Below, piece by piece: positions 1 to 6,393 of a DNA stretch of 7,769 bases. The stretch is taken from assembly GCA_025934545.1 (NCBI GenBank), contig JAICXV010000081.1, forward strand, positions 1 to 7,769, given 5' to 3'. This DNA comes from Verrucomicrobiia bacterium. Lineage in GTDB: Bacteria; Verrucomicrobiota; Verrucomicrobiia; Limisphaerales; Palsa-1400. Both the position numbers and the translations under genes were made by a program. A model generated the notes under the pieces. The model saw only the letters and a program-made list of their open reading frames with translations. It was not told the origin of the DNA and did no database searches. Each line of letters starts with the position of its first letter. Positions within the stretch are counted from its first letter, which is position 1.

Positions 1-648
1 GCCGACACGCCGGCTTACCCGGACATCGCCAGTCATGCGCGACGTTCCGTGGGCGGCGCATTGCAAGCATTGCATAGCGCGAAGGGCGGGAAAATCGGTT
101 TCAGCCTGATGCGACCACCCGGACATCACGCGATGAAGGCTCAGGCAATGGGCTTTTGTTACTTGAACTCGATTGCGATTGCGGCCCTCGAAGCCCGCGC
201 GCAGGGGTTCAAGCGGGTCGCGGTTTATGATTTCGATGTCCATCACGGGAACGGCACGGAGGATATTTTGCTCGGACAGGAGGGATGTTTGTTCGTTTCG
301 ATTCATCAATATCCGGCCTACCCCGGAACTGGTCAGACACATCGTGGGACGAATTGTTTCAACTTTCCGGTCGCGCCGCAGACTCCGCGTGAGGAATATC
401 GCAAAGTATTGGAAAAGGCGTTTGCCGAAGTGCAGAAGTTCAAGCCGGATTTAATTGCGGTATCGGCGGGATTTGATGCGTATGCCAATGACCCGCTGGC
501 CTCTGAGACGTTGGAGGCGGAAGATTTTCAATGGCTGGGCGGACGCGTGCGCAACTTTGGCGTGCCGACGTTCAGTGTTTTGGAAGGGGGATACAGTTCG
601 GTGTTGCCGGATTTGGTGGTGGCGTATTTGCGGGGATTGCAGGGTTAA
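1..648 (+). CDS. Histone deacetylase family (class II/AcuC-like) zinc amidohydrolase, 5' end outside window
   Basis: The reading frame is open from base 1 to a TAA stop, giving 215 residues of the C-terminal part. The GTG at 49 is internal, because the frame is already coding upstream of it. Visible family motifs (fragment numbering) are RPPGHHA with the catalytic His pair at about 42-43, GFCYLN at 51-56, DFDVHHGNGTE with zinc ligands Asp79 and His81, SAGFDAY with the third zinc ligand Asp159, and EGGY with the transition-state Tyr198. All key residues are present, so the enzyme should be active. The family hydrolyses acetyl-lysine or related amides such as acetylpolyamines in the cytoplasm; the substrate cannot be told from sequence. 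Bacterial members are usually a little over 300 residues, so roughly 100 N-terminal residues lie outside the window. Family assignment is very secure, exact substrate is not. Confidence 0.95.
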   Translation, partial: ADTPAYPDIASHARRSVGGALQALHSAKGGKIGFSLMRPPGHHAMKAQAMGFCYLNSIAIAALEARAQGFKRVAVYDFDVHHGNGTEDILLGQEGCLFVSIHQYPAYPGTGQTHRGTNCFNFPVAPQTPREEYRKVLEKAFAEVQKFKPDLIAVSAGFDAYANDPLASETLEAEDFQWLGGRVRNFGVPTFSVLEGGYSSVLPDLVVAYLRGLQG

Positions 649-1062
649 CGAAACAAAACCCTGACGCTGAAGCGGACTAAATCCGCGGTCCGATTATTGA
701 GCTGTTGTCCCGAAGCGACACAGACTGTCAAGTTTCTGGCAAGTGAGGAGATAGGAGGACGAAAGGCCGAACGCGCAGGCGCAAGGCTCACAAACACTAA
801 CAGCAGTTTCCTTCCCATCCTAAATCTAGTCAACGGCTGGCATGGCTTTTGCAAAGGCGGGGTTCGCGAATTGGGCCGGGCAACGAAATCACGAAGCTTT
901 GAGACGATTCAGCGAGAAAGAAATGTGGTTTGTAGATTAGAGTATGCGCAACATTCGTCCGATGGTGGGAAATAAATGGCTGGCTGATGGGGCCGCACTG
1001 TGGAATCCTCCGATTGAATCCGTTAGGCACCTTGGGAGTTGGTTCGCCGGGGACGCATGCCA
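649..1062. other. Intergenic region between deacetylase and kinase genes
   Basis: This 414-base gap has no recognisable full-length gene. ORFs in it are short, lack convincing Shine-Dalgarno sites and show no family motif. A small 5-bp hairpin (GCGGA at 672-676, TCCGC at 682-686) lies 23 bases after the deacetylase stop. It is not followed by a T-run, so it is not a convincing intrinsic terminator. I found no clear -10/-35 pair for the kinase, although its promoter probably lies here. The right end contains a possible 40-codon leader ORF, listed separately. Confidence 0.6.
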
Positions 1063-1066
1063 ATGA
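944..1066 (+). CDS. Possible 40-codon leader ORF overlapping the kinase start (ATGA)
   Basis: An ATG at 944 opens a 40-residue frame (MRNIRPMVGNKW...WFAGDACQ) that ends in TGA at 1064-1066. That stop overlaps the ATG at 1063 of the kinase as ATGA, an arrangement typical of translational coupling. The frame has an in-frame TAG at 938-940, immediately before its start region. The peptide contains three tryptophans and resembles nothing I recognise. There is no good Shine-Dalgarno site before 944; another in-frame ATG is at 962. The overlap could be chance, since the frame is short, so this is a candidate only. Confidence 0.2.
   Translation: MRNIRPMVGNKWLADGAALWNPPIESVRHLGSWFAGDACQ
1049..1053 (+). 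promoter_or_regulatory. Shine-Dalgarno-like GGGGA deciding the kinase start
   Basis: GGGGA lies 9 bases before ATG 1063, 3 bases before ATG 1057, and downstream of TTG 1039. The spacing favours ATG 1063. The GGGAG that touches TTG 1039 has no spacer and cannot serve that start. Confidence 0.45.
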
Positions 1067-3546
1067 CAAGCGTGCTCACGATTATGCCGCCAACACCGAG
1101 ACCGGCCAGGCAACCCATTACGCGTGAAAACGCGGAAGCGCTTTTGCGCGGCAGCGACGAGCACTTCCACCAATTTGCACAGAATGTAAATGCGGTGTTT
1201 TGGGTTTTGGATCCGATCCAGCGGCAGATGCTTTATCTCAGTCCGGCGTTCGAACGAATCTGGGGACGCGATCACGACTCTCTATTCCAATCGGCCGAAG
1301 CGTGGTTTGACTATGTCCATCCCGACGACCGCGCACACGTGATGGAAGCACGGGCTGAACTCGCCGTGTGCGGCTGCGATCACACGTATCGAATTGTTCG
1401 CCCGGACGGAGATGTCCGTTGGATTCGAGATCGCGGTTATCCGATTCGCGATCCGGACGGAAAAGTTTACCGCTTGCTCGGAATCGCTGAAGACATCACG
1501 CAACACAAACGGCACGAACAGGAATTGGAGGTGTTGTCGCGGCTGGGAAATAGTTTAAATATCGCTTCGACGGCGGCTGAGGCGGCGAACATTATCGTCG
1601 ATGCAGCCTACGAACTGTTCAAATGGGATTGCGCAACCCTCGATTTGTATGATCCCGATACTGACCTCATCACCGCGCTGATTACGTTGGATACAATCGA
1701 AGGCCAACGCGTATCGGTGCAGCCGACGTTTCACCGGGATTCGCCGTCGCCGCGCGCGCGCAACGTGCTCGTTGGTGGCGCGCAGTTGGTTTTGCGGAAG
1801 GAACATGAAGGAGCGGACAAGAGTTCCCGCATGTTCGGAGATAAATCCAAACCGTCGAAATCGCTAATGCTGGTTCCGATGCGGTTGGGCAGAAATACGG
1901 TTGGTATCCTGTCGATGCAGAGTTATCGGCTCAACGCGTATAACAAAGTGGACCTGGAGTTGTTGCAGTTGTTCGGAGACCACGCCGCCGGAGCGTTGAA
2001 CCGCATACGCGCCGAGGAGCGCAGGCGCGAAGTCGAAGAACGGCTCGCCGAGCAGGCCGCCTTGCTGGAACTGACGCCGGACGCAATCATTGTGCAGAGC
2101 CTGGATGACCGGATTATTTATTGGAATAAAGGAGCAGAACGTTTGTACGGCTGGAGCCGCGCCGAAGCGATGTGCAAGAAGTCCATCGAGATGCATAAGG
2201 ACCAGGCCAAGTATCGGCAGATTCTCGAAACGGTCACCACGCAAGGCGAATGGTCGGGCGAGTTGACGAAGGTGACGAAGGATGGGCGCGAGGTAATGGT
2301 TTTGTCGCGCGGGACGTTGATTCTCGGCCAGGATCAAAAACCAAAAGCGGTGTTGACGATCAACAGCGATGTGACGCATCAACGGAAGTTGGAAGGACAG
2401 ATGTTGCGCGCGCAACGGATGGAGAGTATCGGGACTCTGGCCGGCGGCATTGCGCACGATTTGAACAATGTTCTCGCGCCCATTTTGATGGGCGTACAGA
2501 TTTTACGGGACAACGCCAAAACGCCACGGGAGAAGGCGATTCTCGATACCCTCGAAAGCAGCAGTCAGCGCGGCGCGGATCTTGTGCGCCAAGTCCTGAC
2601 CTTTGCGCGCGGTGTTGAAGGCAGGCGCGCGGCGGTCGATGTCCGTCATCTTGCCAAGGAAATTGAAAAGGTCATTCACGATACTTTTCCAAAAAACGTC
2701 GACTTTGATTTACACTCGGCCAAAGACCTTTGGACCGTCGACGCCGACCCGACGCACATTCACCAGGTGTTGATGAATTTGTGCGTCAATGCGCGGGACG
2801 CAATGCCGCAGGGCGGAAAATTGTCGGTTGATTTAAGCAACGGGATCATCGATGGCGGTTACGCGAAGATGCATCCGGACGGCGCTCCCGGGCCGTATGT
2901 CGTCATGACCGTCACGGATACCGGCAGCGGCATTACGCCGGAAGTGCAGGAAAAAATGTTCGATCCTTTTTTCACGACGAAAGAGCTCGGCAAAGGAACG
3001 GGCCTGGGGTTGGCGACGGTTTTGACGATTGTCAAAGGTCACCAGGGATTCATCAATGTTTACAGCGAATTGGGGAAAGGTTCGACGTTCAAAGTTTATC
3101 TGCCGGCCAATCCGAGCCGGGAATCAGCCGCGCAAATGATTGCCGAACAAAGTTCGCTGCCGCATGGGCGTGGCGAAATCGTCATGGTCGTCGATGACGA
3201 GGAAAATATCCGCAGCATCACGTCGCAAACCTTGGAATGTTTCGGATACCGCGTGTTGTGCGCCGCCAACGGCGCCGAGGCAGTCGCTCTCTACGCGCAA
3301 CATCGAGCGAGCATCGCCGTGGTTTTAACGGACATGATGATGCCGGTGATGGATGGCCCGGCCACAATCGTCGCCCTGCAAGCAATCAATCCGCAGGTGA
3401 AAATTATTGGTTCGAGCGGGCTGGTTGCCAACGATGGCCGCAGTCGCGATTCCGCCGTTGGTTTGCGTTATTTTGTTCCGAAGCCTTATACGGCGGAACG
3501 GTTACTCAACGTGTTGCGGCAAATATTGACGGAAACCCCTCCGTAA
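1063..3546 (+). CDS. Soluble hybrid sensor histidine kinase: PAS-GAF-PAS-HisKA-HATPase-receiver
   Basis: This is an 827-residue cytoplasmic sensor kinase with an attached receiver. Domains in order from ATG 1063: PAS about 32-145 (with the YLSPAFERIWG and HPDDR signatures and an ITQHKRHEQEL linker), GAF about 155-317, and a second PAS about 325-442. HisKA follows with an H-box GGIAHDLNN, phospho-acceptor His465. HATPase about 560-682 carries an N-box near Asn576, G1 DTGSGI 619-624, F-box FDPFFTTK 633-640 and G2 GTGLGL 645-650. The C-terminal receiver, about 705-820, has the acidic pair Asp711-712, phospho-acceptor Asp757 in LTDMMMPVMDG, Ser785 in the switch Ser/Thr position, and Lys807. No membrane segment is visible, so it should sense an intracellular signal through PAS or GAF; no heme or flavin motif is evident. 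The HDLNN H-box resembles the NtrB-like class. Alternative starts are TTG 1039 and ATG 1057. There is no DNA-binding output and no adjacent partner regulator. The downstream toroid gene begins 27 bases later and may be co-transcribed. Confidence 0.95.
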   Translation: MTSVLTIMPPTPRPARQPITRENAEALLRGSDEHFHQFAQNVNAVFWVLDPIQRQMLYLSPAFERIWGRDHDSLFQSAEAWFDYVHPDDRAHVMEARAELAVCGCDHTYRIVRPDGDVRWIRDRGYPIRDPDGKVYRLLGIAEDITQHKRHEQELEVLSRLGNSLNIASTAAEAANIIVDAAYELFKWDCATLDLYDPDTDLITALITLDTIEGQRVSVQPTFHRDSPSPRARNVLVGGAQLVLRKEHEGADKSSRMFGDKSKPSKSLMLVPMRLGRNTVGILSMQSYRLNAYNKVDLELLQLFGDHAAGALNRIRAEERRREVEERLAEQAALLELTPDAIIVQSLDDRIIYWNKGAERLYGWSRAEAMCKKSIEMHKDQAKYRQILETVTTQGEWSGELTKVTKDGREVMVLSRGTLILGQDQKPKAVLTINSDVTHQRKLEGQMLRAQRMESIGTLAGGIAHDLNNVLAPILMGVQILRDNAKTPREKAILDTLESSSQRGADLVRQVLTFARGVEGRRAAVDVRHLAKEIEKVIHDTFPKNVDFDLHSAKDLWTVDADPTHIHQVLMNLCVNARDAMPQGGKLSVDLSNGIIDGGYAKMHPDGAPGPYVVMTVTDTGSGITPEVQEKMFDPFFTTKELGKGTGLGLATVLTIVKGHQGFINVYSELGKGSTFKVYLPANPSRESAAQMIAEQSSLPHGRGEIVMVVDDEENIRSITSQTLECFGYRVLCAANGAEAVALYAQHRASIAVVLTDMMMPVMDGPATIVALQAINPQVKIIGSSGLVANDGRSRDSAVGLRYFVPKPYTAERLLNVLRQILTETPP

Positions 3547-3555
3547 CGGCTCCGT

Positions 3556-3568
3556 CCTTGCGGCAAGG
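3556..3568 (+). promoter_or_regulatory. Small hairpin containing the Shine-Dalgarno site of the toroid gene
   Basis: CCTTG-CGG-CAAGG forms a 5-bp stem with a 3-base loop. The AAGG in its 3' arm (3565-3568) is the only Shine-Dalgarno-like sequence at suitable distance (5 bases) from TTG 3574. If the hairpin forms, it would hide the ribosome-binding site. There is no T-run after it, so it does not look like a terminator. Function is inference. Confidence 0.3.
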
Positions 3569-3573
3569 CGCGC

Positions 3574-4737
3574 TTGTGGAACACTTCAGTAGTGACTGTC
3601 AAAAAACTGATTTGTGGAATCGCTTTCGTTTGTTCGGTCTCCGTATCAGCAGCCGTTCCTGGGACACGTGACGTTTCGTTCGCCAACGAAATTAAACATG
3701 CCATCGATAAAGGGCTCGACTGGCTAAGTGCCAATCAAAAAACTAACGGATGTTGGTCGACGGCTGATCATCCCGCGGTGACTGCGCTGGCACTGGAAGC
3801 ATTCGTGGGCGAACCGTCGGGGAGATTTCAACGGAGTCCTTCGGCCCAAGTTCGCAAGGGCTACGAATTTATTCTCTCCAACGTCAAACCGGACGGAGGC
3901 ATTTACGCTCAGGAATTGCAGAATTACAACACGTCCATTTGCATGATGGCTTTGGTCACGGCGAAGGACCCGAAATACGATGCAACGCTGCGGCACGCGC
4001 GCAGTTGGTTGATGGGCCAACAAGTGGATTTGAATGAGAAAGGAAAAATCGATTCGCCATTTGATGGCGGAGTTGGTTACGGCGACAAGCACGATCATTC
4101 GGACATGAACAATACGCTCACGGCGTTGGAGGCTCTGTATTACACGAAGTATTTGGATCGCGATAAGTCCAGCGCGGCAGGCGATTTAAATTGGGCAGCA
4201 GCGATCCATTTTATTCAGAGTTGCCAGAACTTGCCGGCTTATAACAAGGCGGCGTGGGTTTCCGAAGACGCGAAAGACAGGGGCGGATTTGTTTACACGC
4301 CCAGCGAAAGTAAAGCGGGCTCGACGACGAATGCGAGCGGGCGCGTTGCGTTGCGATCGTATGGATCGATCAGTTACGCGGGCCTGCTGAGCTACGTCTA
4401 CGCCGATTTGAAGCAGGACGACCCGCGTGTCGCCGCGGTTATGAGCTGGCTGAAAGATAATTGGACCGTGGACGAAAACCCGGCCATGGGTCAGCAAGGC
4501 CTCTACTATTATCTCCATTTGATGACGAAAGGGCTGACGATCTGCAATGTGGATGAACTAACGTTCAACAACGGCAAATCGGTCGACTGGCGCAGGGCGG
4601 TGGCGACGAAGCTGCTTGATTTGCAGAAGGGCGATGGTTCGTGGCAGAACGCCGCCGGACGTTGGTGGGAAAAGGACCCGGCTCTTGTCACCGCCTATTC
4701 GGTGATCACGTTGGAGATGATCTATCGTCGAATGTGA
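3574..4737 (+). CDS. Exported prenyltransferase/squalene-oxidase-repeat (alpha/alpha-toroid) protein
   Basis: A 387-residue protein starting at TTG 3574, with AAGG five bases upstream; GTG 3592 is an alternative. The N-terminus has a signal-peptide pattern: KK at 10-11, a hydrophobic run to about 26 and small residues (VSAA) for cleavage. The mature part is built of helical repeats ending in QW-like Gly-rich turns: LSANQKTNGCW (about 51-61), LSNVKPDGGIY (101-111), DGGVGYGD (164-171), a RGGFVYTP turn (237-243) and LQKGDGSW (350-357). This pattern is that of the squalene cyclase/prenyltransferase repeat fold. I see no DXDD motif, the protonation site of squalene-hopene cyclases, and the protein is much shorter than the usual ~630 residues, so cyclase activity is unlikely. 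Related short exported proteins are, to my knowledge, common in Planctomycetes and Verrucomicrobia with no assigned role. It lies 27 bases after the kinase, probably in the same transcript, and its stop abuts the convergent hydrolase gene. Confidence 0.85.
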   Translation: MWNTSVVTVKKLICGIAFVCSVSVSAAVPGTRDVSFANEIKHAIDKGLDWLSANQKTNGCWSTADHPAVTALALEAFVGEPSGRFQRSPSAQVRKGYEFILSNVKPDGGIYAQELQNYNTSICMMALVTAKDPKYDATLRHARSWLMGQQVDLNEKGKIDSPFDGGVGYGDKHDHSDMNNTLTALEALYYTKYLDRDKSSAAGDLNWAAAIHFIQSCQNLPAYNKAAWVSEDAKDRGGFVYTPSESKAGSTTNASGRVALRSYGSISYAGLLSYVYADLKQDDPRVAAVMSWLKDNWTVDENPAMGQQGLYYYLHLMTKGLTICNVDELTFNNGKSVDWRRAVATKLLDLQKGDGSWQNAAGRWWEKDPALVTAYSVITLEMIYRRM

Positions 4738-4740
4738 TCA
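4735..4740. other. Abutting convergent stop codons forming TGATCA
   Basis: The plus-strand gene ends with TGA at 4735-4737 and the minus-strand gene ends with TGA read from 4740 to 4738. The two stops form the palindrome TGATCA with no intergenic base. No room exists for a dedicated terminator between the genes, so transcripts from each side should run into the other gene. Confidence 0.95.
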
Positions 4741-5532
4741 ATGCACCATATCGAGCGCAGGACTGAGCGCGTATTCCTTGCCCGGTAAAAGAAATTCCAG
4801 TTTGAACGTTGGTTGGAGCTTTTCGTAGAGCAATTCGATTTCCGCCGGGAACACGCTGTTCGGTTCAAACATGTCGTAATGCATCGGCACCAATCTTTGC
4901 GCGCCGATTCTTTCAGCGAAATGAAAGGCCTCGCGCACGCTCATGTTGCCGATGATGTCTTTTTCATCGCGAAAGAAATTTTTTTCGTTCACCGGCAAAA
5001 ACGCGTAATCGATTTCTTTCCCTTCCAGTGCACGGAAAATCTCGGGATGCGGACTGGTATCACCCGCGTGGTAGACCAGACAATTTTCGAAGTGGAGCAA
5101 AAAACCACAGCGCCGAAGTCGCCCTTGCCCATCACGGTCCAACGTGGGGTGCGCGGCGGGAATGGCGGCGTAGGAAATATCTTTCGTCAATGGCGAGATG
5201 TCTTCAGAGGCAAGTTGGATTTTGGCCGCGGCGACGCCGGCCTTTTCCAGCACGGGAACACTTTCGTAGGTGCAGATAAAAATAGCTTGCGGCGATTGCA
5301 TCGCGATCGTGCTCACACTGATCGGGTCGCAATGATCGGTATGGGCGTGACTGATGAGGACGACGTTGGCATCGGTCACTTCGTGGGCCGCAATCGGAGT
5401 TGGAACTTGCCGGTGAAATTCGGGGCCTTCTTTTCGTTCAGCGGCGTCGCTGAGATATGGATCAACGTAGAGAACGGTTGATCCCGCAACAAAACGAAAA
5501 CCGGACTGCCCAAGAGGATTAACGGTGACCAT
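4738..5532 (-). CDS. MBL-fold metal-dependent hydrolase, UlaG-like
   Basis: From ATG 5532 this gives 264 residues; TTG 5538 would add two. Neither start has a clear Shine-Dalgarno site. The metallo-beta-lactamase motif SHAHTDHCD supplies His62, His64, Asp66 and His67. Further metal ligands are probably Asp158 in HAGDTS and His218 in PMHYDMF, and AAHPT near His128 is also family-like. All ligands needed for a binuclear metal site appear present. The short DPYLSD motif near the N-terminus and the compact length place it with the UlaG/UPF0173 branch of small cytoplasmic MBL hydrolases (L-ascorbate-6-phosphate lactonase type) rather than with antibiotic beta-lactamases or glyoxalase II. No ulaABC genes are nearby, so the real substrate is unknown. 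The gene points against the toroid gene with adjacent stop codons, and lies 117 bases beyond comF on the same strand. Confidence 0.9.
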   Translation of the reverse strand: MVTVNPLGQSGFRFVAGSTVLYVDPYLSDAAERKEGPEFHRQVPTPIAAHEVTDANVVLISHAHTDHCDPISVSTIAMQSPQAIFICTYESVPVLEKAGVAAAKIQLASEDISPLTKDISYAAIPAAHPTLDRDGQGRLRRCGFLLHFENCLVYHAGDTSPHPEIFRALEGKEIDYAFLPVNEKNFFRDEKDIIGNMSVREAFHFAERIGAQRLVPMHYDMFEPNSVFPAEIELLYEKLQPTFKLEFLLPGKEYALSPALDMVH

Positions 5533-5584
5533 AAGCAAACATCGCTATGTTTTGGCTGGATTCAAGTTCGTATCGTAGCCGCCC

Positions 5585-5636
5585 AGGTGACGAGGCGGAC
5601 GGGGTGGCGTCGGTTTTCAAATCCGCCTCGTCACCT
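5585..5636. repeat. Perfect 15-bp inverted repeat with 22-base loop downstream of comF
   Basis: AGGTGACGAGGCGGA at 5585-5599 is matched exactly by its reverse complement at 5622-5636. It sits 13 bases past the comF stop, in the 117-base gap before the hydrolase gene. On the minus strand it is not followed by a T-run, so it is not a classical intrinsic terminator, although a stem this long may still protect the 3' end of the comF message or slow polymerase. It could equally be one copy of a dispersed palindromic repeat. Confidence 0.85.
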
Positions 5637-5649
5637 CGGCGGATACGGG

Positions 5650-6393
5650 TTAACCACCGCGGGCGACGGTCCACACCTGAATTTTCGCAGCACCGGCTTT
5701 GCGGAGAATAGCGGCGCACGCGCTGGTGGTTGCGCCGGTGGTGAGGATGTCGTCGATCAACACGATGTTTTTGCCCTTGAGATCGACTTTGCCGCGAAGC
5801 GCAAAAGCTTTGCGGACGTTCTCGGCGCGCTCCTGGCGCGTGAGCCGTGTTTGCGATTGCGTAGGCGTAACGCGTTCAAGGACGGAATTGTTTACGGGGA
5901 TTTTCGTGGCGCGACTCAAATAGCCGGCCAATCGCTCGGCCTGATTGAATTCTCGCTCCCTTCGCTTCAACGAATGCAATGGGACCGGAACGATAAAATC
6001 CCAATGGTCCGTCCCGAGTTCCCACGACGCTGCGTTGACAAGCAAGTCGCCCAGATATTTTTCAAACCACGACCAGCGCGCGTATTTGTATTTGTGGACG
6101 ACATCGAGAATGAAGGCATTGACGCGCACGGCGGCGCGCGCGGAGTCGAACTTCAAATCAGCGTCTTTACATTCGTTGCAATCGAACTCGGCTGTTATTG
6201 CGCCTTCAAAGGGCGTACCGCATTTTTTGCAAAAAGGCGGTTCGATGGCGCGAGCTTTCCGACGGCAAACAGCGCAAATGTAGCTTTCGTCATAGGTCGC
6301 TCGTTGCTCGCGGCACAGTTGGCAGACGGGCGGATAAAAAAGATTTAGCCCGGCATCGATGACTTTCCACGCCCTTTGGATGGCGACGTTCAT
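5650..6393 (-). CDS. comF: ComF family protein (zinc-ribbon plus phosphoribosyltransferase-like domain)
   Basis: A 247-residue protein from ATG 6393 to TAA at 5650. The N-terminus carries four CxxC pairs, Cys24/27, 40/43, 55/58 and 72/75, the double zinc-binding module of ComF/GntX proteins. A KYKYAR motif (101-106) and the FIVPVPLH...RREREFNQAERLA block (133-156) follow. The PRPP-binding loop VLIDDILTTGAT lies at 211-222, so the phosphoribosyltransferase fold appears intact. Family members take part in uptake of single-stranded DNA during natural transformation in Gram-positive and some Gram-negative bacteria, and are also found in organisms not known to be competent, so a role in transformation here is only an inference. 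The frame stays open far upstream (to about 7038) inside the protease gene. The ATG at 6393 is chosen because it overlaps the protease stop as TGATG and has GAGGA at a good distance. Confidence 0.93.
   Translation of the reverse strand: MNVAIQRAWKVIDAGLNLFYPPVCQLCREQRATYDESYICAVCRRKARAIEPPFCKKCGTPFEGAITAEFDCNECKDADLKFDSARAAVRVNAFILDVVHKYKYARWSWFEKYLGDLLVNAASWELGTDHWDFIVPVPLHSLKRREREFNQAERLAGYLSRATKIPVNNSVLERVTPTQSQTRLTRQERAENVRKAFALRGKVDLKGKNIVLIDDILTTGATTSACAAILRKAGAAKIQVWTVARGG

Noticed and set aside
672..686. Terminator after the deacetylase gene
   Set aside because: Only a 5-bp stem with no following T-run, too weak to call.
1864..2457. 197-codon minus-strand ORF inside the kinase gene
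   Set aside because: It lies antisense to the GAF-PAS-HisKA coding region, which carries clear motifs; the ORF is a by-product of GC-rich codon use.
4813..5481. 222-codon plus-strand ORF opposite the MBL hydrolase
   Set aside because: The minus strand carries the HxHxDH metal motif and other ligands in order, while this frame shows none and is a shadow.
5587..6348. 253-codon plus-strand ORF opposite comF
   Set aside because: It is antisense to a gene with clear ComF motifs on the minus strand, has Arg/Phe-rich low-logic sequence, and no recognisable domain.
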